From an uncultured Bacilli bacterium (GTDB lineage Bacteria > Bacillota_I > Bacilli_A > RF39 > UBA660): 32,114 nucleotides of DNA. Shown in pieces: positions 9,010 through 16,093 of this stretch. Made by a program: the position numbers and the translations under genes. Every line of letters starts with the position of its first letter. Positions within the stretch are counted from its first letter, which is position 1. The notes under the pieces are model-generated. The model was not told where the DNA came from. It did not search any database and was given only the letters and a program-made list of their open reading frames with translations. The DNA lies in the NCBI GenBank assembly GCA_934088535.1, contig CAKOJC010000013.1:1-32114 (forward strand), given 5' to 3'.

Positions 9010-10146
9010 TTGAAAAATAGAAATGGTTTTACATTATTAGAACTACTAGCTGTTATAGCTATTTTAGGAATTATACTTTTAATAGCTGTTCCAAATATTA
9101 TAAAAGTGTATTATAATGCGCAGAAAGAAACTTTTGTTAGTAATACTAAAATGGTTTTTGCAGAAGCTGAAAAGAAGTTTGTAAATGATTCTGCTAATGG
9201 TATTTATAATAAAGTTATTAATTCTGAGAACGAAGATACAAAATTAGATTTATCTGGTGAAGAATTAAAGTATTGCATTGTTTTAAATGATGATGGCAAT
9301 GTAGTTGATTTAAAAGTTTCTAATGGAAAATGGGTTGCTAAGTATAATGGTACAAAATCTATAAAAGAATTATCAATAGATGATTTAGAAGAGGGTAACT
9401 TAGATGATTATGATTGCCAAGATGAGCAAAATGAAAGACCTACAATTGAACCTACTGGGGTAGATTGTACATTTAATGGAAGCATGGTACAAGGTGCTGA
9501 ATATGTAAATGGACAATATACCTATAGATATATGCAAGAATTTGCAATGGATATAACTGAAAGTAGAATAAGAGACACGGATATGGCTGATGAAATGGTA
9601 AATAGTGAAAGCAGAATAAGAGATACTGATATGTCTGATGGAGTTATGCAACAATCTACAGGTTATAGAATAAATAGATCTGGTTATAAAATAAATAGGG
9701 CTGAAGATGCTAGTGGTTCTAGCAATTCTACTGTTACAATAACGATAAATGATACTAGATGGAATGATATTACTGATGCAGGATGGGGAGTAGTTCTTAC
9801 TGATAAAGATAGTACTGATCCTGTTACTAGTAAAGTATGTACTACTATTAATAATAAACCAGTTATTTCTATGAGTTTTATGTTTGCTACTAGTAAAGCA
9901 TCTACTATAGATTTTAGTAGTTTTGATACAAAAAGAGTAAAAAATATGGCTTATATGTTTGGCTATACTAGTACTAATGTACTTAATTTAAATAAATTTG
10001 ATATTAGTAATGTAAATGATATGACAGGTATGTTTAGACTTACAAATGCAGTTTTTGGATTTGCTAAAGATAACATGACAGCGTCATATTTCAATGATGC
10101 AAATACTACTGATATACCAAATACATTGACATTTGTTGTTAGATAA
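9010..10146 (+). CDS. Prepilin-like surface protein with DUF285-type repeats
   Basis: Protein of 378 residues with a class III (type IV pilin) signal: a short basic leader ending in Gly6, then FTLLELLAVIAILGI with Phe7 as the processed N-terminus and the conserved Glu11 (+5). After a pilin-like region (to about 140) comes a module starting CTFNGSMVQGAEYVNGQYTYRY and ending in two or three BspA/DUF285-like repeats (pattern F-D-T-x-x-V-x-N-M-x-x-M-F). Between them is an insert unique to this copy (about 183-235) holding the repeated peptide ESRIRDTDM(A/S)D at a 16-residue period and a tandem GY(R/K)INR. It starts at TTG 9010; GGAG at 8996-8999 is ten bases upstream, and the nearby ATG codons run into stops. 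It is a paralogue of the next gene. Function is inferred as a surface or pseudopilus component, possibly adhesive. Confidence 0.82.
   Translation: MKNRNGFTLLELLAVIAILGIILLIAVPNIIKVYYNAQKETFVSNTKMVFAEAEKKFVNDSANGIYNKVINSENEDTKLDLSGEELKYCIVLNDDGNVVDLKVSNGKWVAKYNGTKSIKELSIDDLEEGNLDDYDCQDEQNERPTIEPTGVDCTFNGSMVQGAEYVNGQYTYRYMQEFAMDITESRIRDTDMADEMVNSESRIRDTDMSDGVMQQSTGYRINRSGYKINRAEDASGSSNSTVTITINDTRWNDITDAGWGVVLTDKDSTDPVTSKVCTTINNKPVISMSFMFATSKASTIDFSSFDTKRVKNMAYMFGYTSTNVLNLNKFDISNVNDMTGMFRLTNAVFGFAKDNMTASYFNDANTTDIPNTLTFVVR
9559..9702 (+). repeat. In-gene short tandem repeats (ESRIRDTDM and GYxINR)
   Basis: Two copies of an 11-codon unit (9559-9591 and 9607-9639) are set 48 bases apart. They are followed by two adjacent 21-base units (9661-9681 and 9682-9702) coding GYRINRS and GYKINRA. 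A third copy of the 11-codon unit ends the next gene (11586-11618). Confidence 0.85.
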
Positions 10147-10167
10147 AAAGACTTTTAAGTCTTTTTT
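10147..10167 (+). terminator. Terminator between the two pilin-BspA genes
   Basis: Stem AAAGACTT (10147-10154) with AAGTCTTT (10157-10164), then a T-tract. It begins right after the stop codon. Confidence 0.78.
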
Positions 10168-10181
10168 ATTTTGAAAGAATA

Positions 10182-10190
10182 TGTTATACT
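10182..10190 (+). promoter_or_regulatory. Extended -10 element before second pilin-BspA gene
   Basis: TGTTATACT matches the element of the preceding paralogue, and the sequence down to the ribosome binding site (AAxTTATxATGATAGGAG) is also shared. The upstream region was therefore duplicated with the gene. Confidence 0.6.
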
Positions 10191-10214
10191 AATTATGATA
10201 GGAGAGTTGAAGTA

Positions 10215-11621
10215 ATGAAAAGTAAAAAAGGTTTTACGTTAGTAGAATTACTAGCGGTAATAGCAATACTTGCGATTTTGGTAATATTGGCGTTACCAAA
10301 TGTAATTAATAGGTTTAATGAAGCCAAGAAACAAACATTTGTGACAGAGGCAAAGAAATTATATACTGAGGCTGGAAAAAAGTTTATGTCTTCTTCAATT
10401 AGTGGATCTCCAGTTAAAGTAATAAATTCAGAGGATGATTCTAAACTTGATATGACTGGTAAAAAGTTACAATACTGTATTATTTTAGATAACAGTGGAA
10501 ATGTAACAAGTATGAAAGTATCTAATGGACAATGGGTAGCTAGTTTAGATGCTAATAAAGAAATTGATGAGTTAACTATTGATGATTTAGCTGAAGGAAA
10601 TCTTGATGGATATAACTGTAGTAATAGTGGTGGTCACCAATCTAATACTCCAAAAGCACTAAATTGTACATATGATGGAGAACTTACTCAAGGTGCTGAA
10701 TATGTAAATGGGCAATATACTTATAGATATAAACAAGAACAAGATGGTGTAACTGATGAATCTAATAACACAACTCTAGAATGGGTTAATATATCTACTG
10801 ATGGTTGGGGAGTAAAACTTACTGATAAAGATAGTACTGCTGCAGTAACTAGTGATGTATGTACTACTATAAATAATAAACCTGTAGTTTCTATGAGTTA
10901 TGCATTTAGCAAAAGTAATGCAACTAGTATTAATTTAAGTAATTCTAATACAAGTAATGTTACAAATATGAGAGGTACTTTTCTCAATACTCAAGTTACT
11001 AATTTAAATATAAGTAATTTAAATACAAGCAAGGTTACAAATATGGATAGTATGCTTAGAGGTACTAAAGCTACTACTTTAAATGTAAGTAGTTTTGATA
11101 CAAGTAGAGTAACTGATATGTCTTATATGCTTGCTAGTACAAATGCATCTAAGATGGATGTAAGTAATTTCGATACAAGAAATGTTACAAGTATGGCTAG
11201 TTTATTTTTTGAAAGTAATTTTACTACGATAACTGGATTAGATAAATTTAATACATCAAATGTTACTAATACTTCATTTATGTTTTATAATACAAAACTT
11301 ACTACAATAGATGTAAGCAGTTTTGATACGAGTAAAGTAACATTTATGAGTGGCATGTTTGTGAATAATGATAATCTTACAACTATTTATGCTAGTGATA
11401 AGTTTGTTACTAGCAGTGTTGAAATAAAACGTACTGTGTTTGATAACTCTACTAAATTAGTAGGTGGTGCTGGTACAGTGTATGATAGTACTAAGACTGA
11501 TGCAACTTATGCTCATATAGATGAAGGAACAGCAAATCCAGGATATTTTACACCTAAAACTAGAACTGAGAATAATACATCAGCTGAATCAAGAATTCGA
11601 GATACTGATATGGCAAATTAA
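10215..11621 (+). CDS. Prepilin-like surface protein with long BspA/DUF285 array
   Basis: Protein of 468 residues with the same plan as the preceding gene: leader cut after Gly6, then FTLVELLAVIAILAIL with Glu11, a pilin-like region, and from about residue 148 the shared module. Here the repeats are more numerous, about seven units of 24-26 residues with the core D-T-S-x-V-T-x-M. The end (LTTIYASDKF..., then NPGYFTPK) is typical of DUF285 surface proteins. The C-terminus adds ESRIRDTDMAN, the motif repeated inside the neighbouring paralogue. No LPXTG-like sorting motif or C-terminal hydrophobic helix is present, so it is not an obvious sortase substrate. Its role is inferred as a surface-exposed, perhaps adhesive, pseudopilin fusion. 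Confidence 0.85.
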   Translation: MKSKKGFTLVELLAVIAILAILVILALPNVINRFNEAKKQTFVTEAKKLYTEAGKKFMSSSISGSPVKVINSEDDSKLDMTGKKLQYCIILDNSGNVTSMKVSNGQWVASLDANKEIDELTIDDLAEGNLDGYNCSNSGGHQSNTPKALNCTYDGELTQGAEYVNGQYTYRYKQEQDGVTDESNNTTLEWVNISTDGWGVKLTDKDSTAAVTSDVCTTINNKPVVSMSYAFSKSNATSINLSNSNTSNVTNMRGTFLNTQVTNLNISNLNTSKVTNMDSMLRGTKATTLNVSSFDTSRVTDMSYMLASTNASKMDVSNFDTRNVTSMASLFFESNFTTITGLDKFNTSNVTNTSFMFYNTKLTTIDVSSFDTSKVTFMSGMFVNNDNLTTIYASDKFVTSSVEIKRTVFDNSTKLVGGAGTVYDSTKTDATYAHIDEGTANPGYFTPKTRTENNTSAESRIRDTDMAN

Positions 11622-11634
11622 TAAATAATAATTA

Positions 11635-11660
11635 AAAAGGTTCGTAAGAACCTTTTATTT
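11635..11660 (+). terminator. Terminator before dnaE
   Basis: A 9-bp stem, AAAAGGTTC (11635-11643) with GAACCTTTT (11648-11656), a GTAA loop and a T-rich tail. Confidence 0.88.
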
Positions 11661-11661
11661 A

Positions 11662-11670
11662 TGATAAAAT
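11662..11670 (+). promoter_or_regulatory. Extended -10 element of dnaE
   Basis: TGATAAAAT gives an extended -10 (TG, one base, TAAAAT). The implied 5' untranslated region is about 13 bases, just enough for the AAAGGA site. Confidence 0.5.
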
Positions 11671-11689
11671 ATTTATGAAAGGAAATACC

Positions 11690-14578
11690 ATGAATTACAT
11701 ACCACTAAATATTAAAACTGAATATGATTTAATGAATAGTCTAATTAAAATAGATGATTTACTTTTGTATGCTCAAAGTAGAGAAGTTAAAGCACTAGGT
11801 ATAACAGATTCATCTATGTTTGGTACTATAGAATTTATAACCAAATGTAATTTATGTGGTATAAAACCTATTGTAGGTTGCGAGCTTATAGTAGAAGACG
11901 TGTATCTAGTTTTATATGCTAAAAATTATGATGGGTTAGTTTCATTATTTAAATTAGTTTCTAAAAAGAATATAGATGGTAATATTACATTTGAAGATAT
12001 AAAAAAATATGTATCTAATTTAATAGTAGTTACTAGTATAAAGCATTATGAAGTTGTGTCTAAATATTTTAGTGATTGTTATTTAAAATTTCATAATGAA
12101 AAAACTAAAGAAGATGCACTTAAACATACTAACAATATAGTATATATGGATTTAATTAGATATTTTGAACCTGATGATATTGAGTATTTTAAATACATTA
12201 GATATATTGATGAAGGCAAAACTAAGAGTGAAAAGATTAATGTATATGAAAGTGGTTTTAAAAATAATATAGGAAAAGAATATACTAAAAGTACTTTTAA
12301 TTTTGCTAGTCTTATAAATATAGAGTTGCCTCCCGTTAGGACACATATACCAGTTTATAGAGAGGACTCAAAAGAGTTTTTGTTTGCTCTTGCTAAAAAG
12401 GGTTTAGAAAAAAGACTTAATGGTAATGTACCAGAAATTTATAAGAATAGACTAATGTATGAGTTGTCTGTTATAGATAAAATGAATTTTGTAAATTACT
12501 TTTTAATAGTATATGATTTTGTGTTGTTTGCTAAAAGAAATAATATATTAGTGGGTCCTGGTAGAGGAAGTGGAGCTGCTTCTTTAGTAAACTATAGTCT
12601 TGGAATAATAAATGTAGATCCTTTAAAATATAATTTAATATTTGAAAGATTTTTAAATCCGGATAGAGTTACTATGCCTGATATAGATATAGATTTTGAT
12701 AGTTTAAAACGTGAAGAAGTAATTAAATATGTAAGTGATAAATATGGACACAAGAATACTGCTAGAATAATATCATTTAATACATTACTTCCTAAACAAG
12801 TTATAAGAGATACAGCTAGAGTAATGGAATTAAATCCGATATTAGTTGATAATATATGCAGAACTATTAAAGACGAGAAAACTTTTGATGAACTTAAAAA
12901 TAATTTTGAATTTAATAATATAGTTAGAAGAAATAAAGATGCTATGTATTTGGTAAAAGTATGTGATAAATTATGTGGACTCAAGAAGAATACTAGTATG
13001 CATGCAGCTGGGGTTGTTATAAGTGATACAGAACTTGATAGTATTATGCCTTTATATAAAGTAGGAGATACTGTTTTGACAGGGTATTCTATGGAATATA
13101 TTGAAAGTCTTGGGCTACTAAAAATGGATTTCTTATCAATTAAGAATTTAAATACAATATCAAATATATTAGATGATATAAGAAATGATGGAATAAATAT
13201 AGATATAAATAATATAGATTTAAATGATAAAAGAACTCTTTATTTATTTAGTAAAGCTTATACTACTGGTGTATTTCAATTTGAAAGTAGTGGTATGAAA
13301 TCATTCTTAAAGGAATTAGAAGTAGACTCATTTCATACTTTAGTAGATGCGATAGCTTTATATAGACCAGGTCCTCGTGAGATGATACCTACATATATCA
13401 AGAGAAAGAAAGGTCTTGAGAAAGTAACGTATTTAATACCTGAACTTGAACCCATACTTAAAAGTACATATGGAATAATAATATATCAAGAACAAGTTTT
13501 AGAAATACTTAGAAGCATAGGTGGATATAGTTATGCTGAAGCTGACATAATAAGAAGAGCTATGTCTAAGAAGAAAGAAAGTGTAATCGCTTCTAATAAA
13601 GATAAGTTTATTAATGGAGTTATATCTCATGGACATTCTAAAGAAGTTGGAGAAGAACTATATCAATTAATTATAAAATTTTCTTCATATGGATTTAATA
13701 AATCACATTCAGTGGTGTATTCTGTTGTTGCTTTTCAAATGGCTTATTTAAAAATAAATTATACTTTATATTTTATGAAAAACTTACTTAATATGAATAA
13801 AAATACTGAAAGTATTAAAGAGTATATAGATGAAAGTAAATTATTAGGAATAGAATTTTTACCAATTAATATAAATAAATCTTGTAAAGAGTTTATTATA
13901 AATGATAAAAAAATTGTTATACCATTTACTATAATTAAAAGTATAGCATCTACTGTAAGTGAAGAAATTGAAAATGAAAGAAGTAAGGGTTTATTTAAAG
14001 ATTTTTATGACTTTATGATAAGGTGCTATGGTAAAAGTGTTAATAAAAGAGTAGTTATTGCTTTAATAGAGTGTGGTGCGTTTGATGTTTTTAATATTAA
14101 TAAGAAGAGTTTAATAAAGAGTTTTGACGAGGTACTTAATTATGTAACTTTATGTAAAGATTTAAATATGGTAATTGATGAAAAACCTATACTTGAAGAT
14201 ATGGAAGATTTTACTGATAGAGAAGTTATAGATAATGAAATAATTAATTATGGATTTTATTTATCATTTCATCCAGTTACTAAGTTTGATAGAAGTAACT
14301 CAATAACTCTTAAAGATTTTATTAAATATTTTGATAAGGTTATATCTTGTGTTTTATATGTTGAGAGTGTTAAAACGATTAAGACTAAAAATGGGGATAA
14401 GATGTCATTTATAAAATTAAGTGATGAATTTAGAAGTATTGAGGGAGTTGTTTTTCCTGAAGCTTATAAAAAGATTGGCGAAGTTAAAAAGAATTATGTT
14501 TATAAAATAAATGCTAAAGTAGAGAAAAAAGATAACACTTATCAATTAATAGTGTATAATATGATTAATTTGGGTTAG
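11690..14578 (+). CDS. dnaE: DNA polymerase III alpha subunit, DnaE type
   Basis: C-family DNA polymerase. In Bacillota, DnaE usually extends primers or shares replication with PolC. Domains in order are PHP (about 1-215), palm with GPGRGSGAASLVNYSLG and the catalytic Asp pair in PDIDIDFD (near residue 329), fingers (RPGPREMIPTYIKRKKG, then GYSYAEADIIRRAMSKKK), helix-hairpin-helix, and a C-terminal OB fold (SFIKLSDEFRSIEGVVF). At 962 residues it is shorter than typical DnaE proteins of about 1,100. The PHP metal ligands look lost: the usual HLHxHTEYS is replaced by PLNIKTEYD, and TDH by TDS, so no metal-dependent activity is expected there. ATG 11690 is chosen over 11675 because AAAGGA lies at the right distance. 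The sortase gene follows after ten bases. Confidence 0.93.
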   Translation: MNYIPLNIKTEYDLMNSLIKIDDLLLYAQSREVKALGITDSSMFGTIEFITKCNLCGIKPIVGCELIVEDVYLVLYAKNYDGLVSLFKLVSKKNIDGNITFEDIKKYVSNLIVVTSIKHYEVVSKYFSDCYLKFHNEKTKEDALKHTNNIVYMDLIRYFEPDDIEYFKYIRYIDEGKTKSEKINVYESGFKNNIGKEYTKSTFNFASLINIELPPVRTHIPVYREDSKEFLFALAKKGLEKRLNGNVPEIYKNRLMYELSVIDKMNFVNYFLIVYDFVLFAKRNNILVGPGRGSGAASLVNYSLGIINVDPLKYNLIFERFLNPDRVTMPDIDIDFDSLKREEVIKYVSDKYGHKNTARIISFNTLLPKQVIRDTARVMELNPILVDNICRTIKDEKTFDELKNNFEFNNIVRRNKDAMYLVKVCDKLCGLKKNTSMHAAGVVISDTELDSIMPLYKVGDTVLTGYSMEYIESLGLLKMDFLSIKNLNTISNILDDIRNDGINIDINNIDLNDKRTLYLFSKAYTTGVFQFESSGMKSFLKELEVDSFHTLVDAIALYRPGPREMIPTYIKRKKGLEKVTYLIPELEPILKSTYGIIIYQEQVLEILRSIGGYSYAEADIIRRAMSKKKESVIASNKDKFINGVISHGHSKEVGEELYQLIIKFSSYGFNKSHSVVYSVVAFQMAYLKINYTLYFMKNLLNMNKNTESIKEYIDESKLLGIEFLPININKSCKEFIINDKKIVIPFTIIKSIASTVSEEIENERSKGLFKDFYDFMIRCYGKSVNKRVVIALIECGAFDVFNINKKSLIKSFDEVLNYVTLCKDLNMVIDEKPILEDMEDFTDREVIDNEIINYGFYLSFHPVTKFDRSNSITLKDFIKYFDKVISCVLYVESVKTIKTKNGDKMSFIKLSDEFRSIEGVVFPEAYKKIGEVKKNYVYKINAKVEKKDNTYQLIVYNMINLG

Positions 14579-14588
14579 GTGAAAAAGT

Positions 14589-15470
14589 ATGGGTGAAAAA
14601 GAGAAAAAAAGTGGCACTAAAAAGAGTACTCAAAATAAAACAAATGTTACTCAAAAAAAAACTATAAATACAAAGAAAAAAGTAGTTAAAAAAGTTGTTT
14701 CTAAAAAGCAAAAAGAAATAAATAAAGAAGTTGATAATAAGAAAACTAAAATAATACTTGATATTATTATATATATATTTATATTAGTGGTTTGTGTATG
14801 TTTGGTTTTATTGTATTTCAAAAGAAAAGAAGATAGAGAAACTATTAAGGAACTTGAAGAAATGGTTATTTCTAAAGAAATAGAAATAATAGATGATAAA
14901 ACAGTTAAAGATTATATTGATGAAGTAAAGAATAAGTATAATAATGATGATATTAAGGGAATACTTAGTATTGATGGACTTGATGTAAGTATTCCAATAG
15001 TAAAAGGTAATGATAATAATTATTATTTAAAGCATGCTGTTAATAAGAGTAAAAGTGTAATGGGTAGTGTATTTATAGATTATAGAAATGATACTGATAG
15101 TAAGCAAATAAATATATATGGACATAATAGTACTAGGTTTAATCCACCATTTAAAGTTTTAGAAGGTTACTTAGATCAAAGTTATTATAAAGAACATAAG
15201 TATTTTGAGTTTATGGTTGATGATGAAGTTCGTAAGTATCAAATATTTAGTGTAATTATAGCTGAAAAGAAAGACTCTGAAGAACATATGCAATTTAATT
15301 ATAAAAAAGAAAGTGATTGGTTAAAACATTATCAAAGACTTAAAAAAAGAAGTAAGTATAAAATAGATGTAGATATAAATAAAGAAGATAAAATTATGGT
15401 ATTACAAACATGTATATTTGGAAAATATCATAATAAGTTATTAATTATTGTAGGAAAAGAAATATCTTAA
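14589..15470 (+). CDS. Class B sortase-like protein
   Basis: Membrane-anchored cysteine transpeptidase family of 293 residues. It has a Lys-rich cytoplasmic N-terminus (1-55), one transmembrane helix (about 56-77), a linker, then a sortase B fold: GILSIDGLDVSIPIVKGNDNNYYLKH, IYGHNS with catalytic His179, and VLQTC with catalytic Cys275. Eight residues after the Cys, where class B enzymes carry the catalytic Arg before a V-x-x-K strand, there is Lys283 (KYHNKLLIIVGK), with no Arg nearby. Activity is therefore uncertain. It sits ten bases after dnaE and is probably cotranscribed. No LPXTG or NPQTN protein is visible in the window, so its substrate is unknown. Confidence 0.88.
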   Translation: MGEKEKKSGTKKSTQNKTNVTQKKTINTKKKVVKKVVSKKQKEINKEVDNKKTKIILDIIIYIFILVVCVCLVLLYFKRKEDRETIKELEEMVISKEIEIIDDKTVKDYIDEVKNKYNNDDIKGILSIDGLDVSIPIVKGNDNNYYLKHAVNKSKSVMGSVFIDYRNDTDSKQINIYGHNSTRFNPPFKVLEGYLDQSYYKEHKYFEFMVDDEVRKYQIFSVIIAEKKDSEEHMQFNYKKESDWLKHYQRLKKRSKYKIDVDINKEDKIMVLQTCIFGKYHNKLLIIVGKEIS

Positions 15471-15516
15471 TAATTATAATTTTTTCACTTCTGTAAATAA
15501 TAATAGTGGTGAAATT

Positions 15517-16023
15517 ATGTTTTATATTAATATATTTTTATGTTTTTCGGTTTTAGGTTATTTATTTGAAACTATATGTTCTTTTATATTTAGAACTGGT
15601 TTTAATAGTGGAATTTTATATGGTCCATGGACTCCGTTGTATGGGTTTGGTGTTTTAATTATAATGTTTCTTTCTAATAAAATATTTGAAAGTCTCCATA
15701 TGAATAGAGTCGTTGAAACGATAATAGTATTTATTGTTATTACAATAGTACTAACTATGCTTGAATGGTTAGGTGGTATTTTGATTGAAAAGGTATTTCA
15801 CATTACTTTTTGGGATTATAGTAATTATAAATATCACATTGGAAAATATATATCTCTTGAAATGAGTTTAGTTTGGGGATTAGGCAGTATAATTCTTATA
15901 TATTTAGTACTTCCATGGTCTTTATCACTAATAAGAAAGATACCATTACTTATAACTATAGTTTTTAGTTTTTTATTTCTTATTGATGTGATTGTGACAA
16001 CTATTAGCAAATTTAAGGCTTAA
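15517..16023 (+). CDS. Putative CmpB-like membrane protein (PF06541 type)
   Basis: Integral membrane protein of 168 residues with four or five transmembrane segments, resembling the family annotated as putative ABC-transporter type IV/CmpB. The recognisable family signature is near the N-terminus: LGYLFETICSFIFRTGFNSGILYGPWTPLYGFG, with ExxxS, G and PWxPxYG positions conserved. Despite the family name there is no ATPase partner here and transport is unproven. The ribosome binding site is GGTGA at 15508-15512. It lies between the sortase and secA genes, so an envelope role is plausible by context only. Confidence 0.72.
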   Translation: MFYINIFLCFSVLGYLFETICSFIFRTGFNSGILYGPWTPLYGFGVLIIMFLSNKIFESLHMNRVVETIIVFIVITIVLTMLEWLGGILIEKVFHITFWDYSNYKYHIGKYISLEMSLVWGLGSIILIYLVLPWSLSLIRKIPLLITIVFSFLFLIDVIVTTISKFKA

Positions 16024-16036
16024 TAGTTGTTTTTAA

Positions 16037-16065
16037 TTGATAAATTTTATTAAAAATGTTATATT
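16037..16065 (+). promoter_or_regulatory. SigA-type promoter of secA
   Basis: TTGATA (16037-16042), a 17-base spacer and TATATT (16060-16065), with TG at 16057-16058 giving an extended -10. Confidence 0.72.
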
Positions 16066-16093
16066 TAATGTATAAGAAAATAGGTGATGAAGT

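Noticed and set aside
10935..11420. Direct DNA repeats that might be a CRISPR or satellite
   Set aside because: They are in-frame degenerate DUF285 protein repeats without constant spacers.
15483..15514. Hairpin TTTCAC/GTGAAA over the ribosome binding site of the CmpB-like gene
   Set aside because: Only 6 bp with a 20-base loop in AT-rich DNA; a match this weak is expected by chance.
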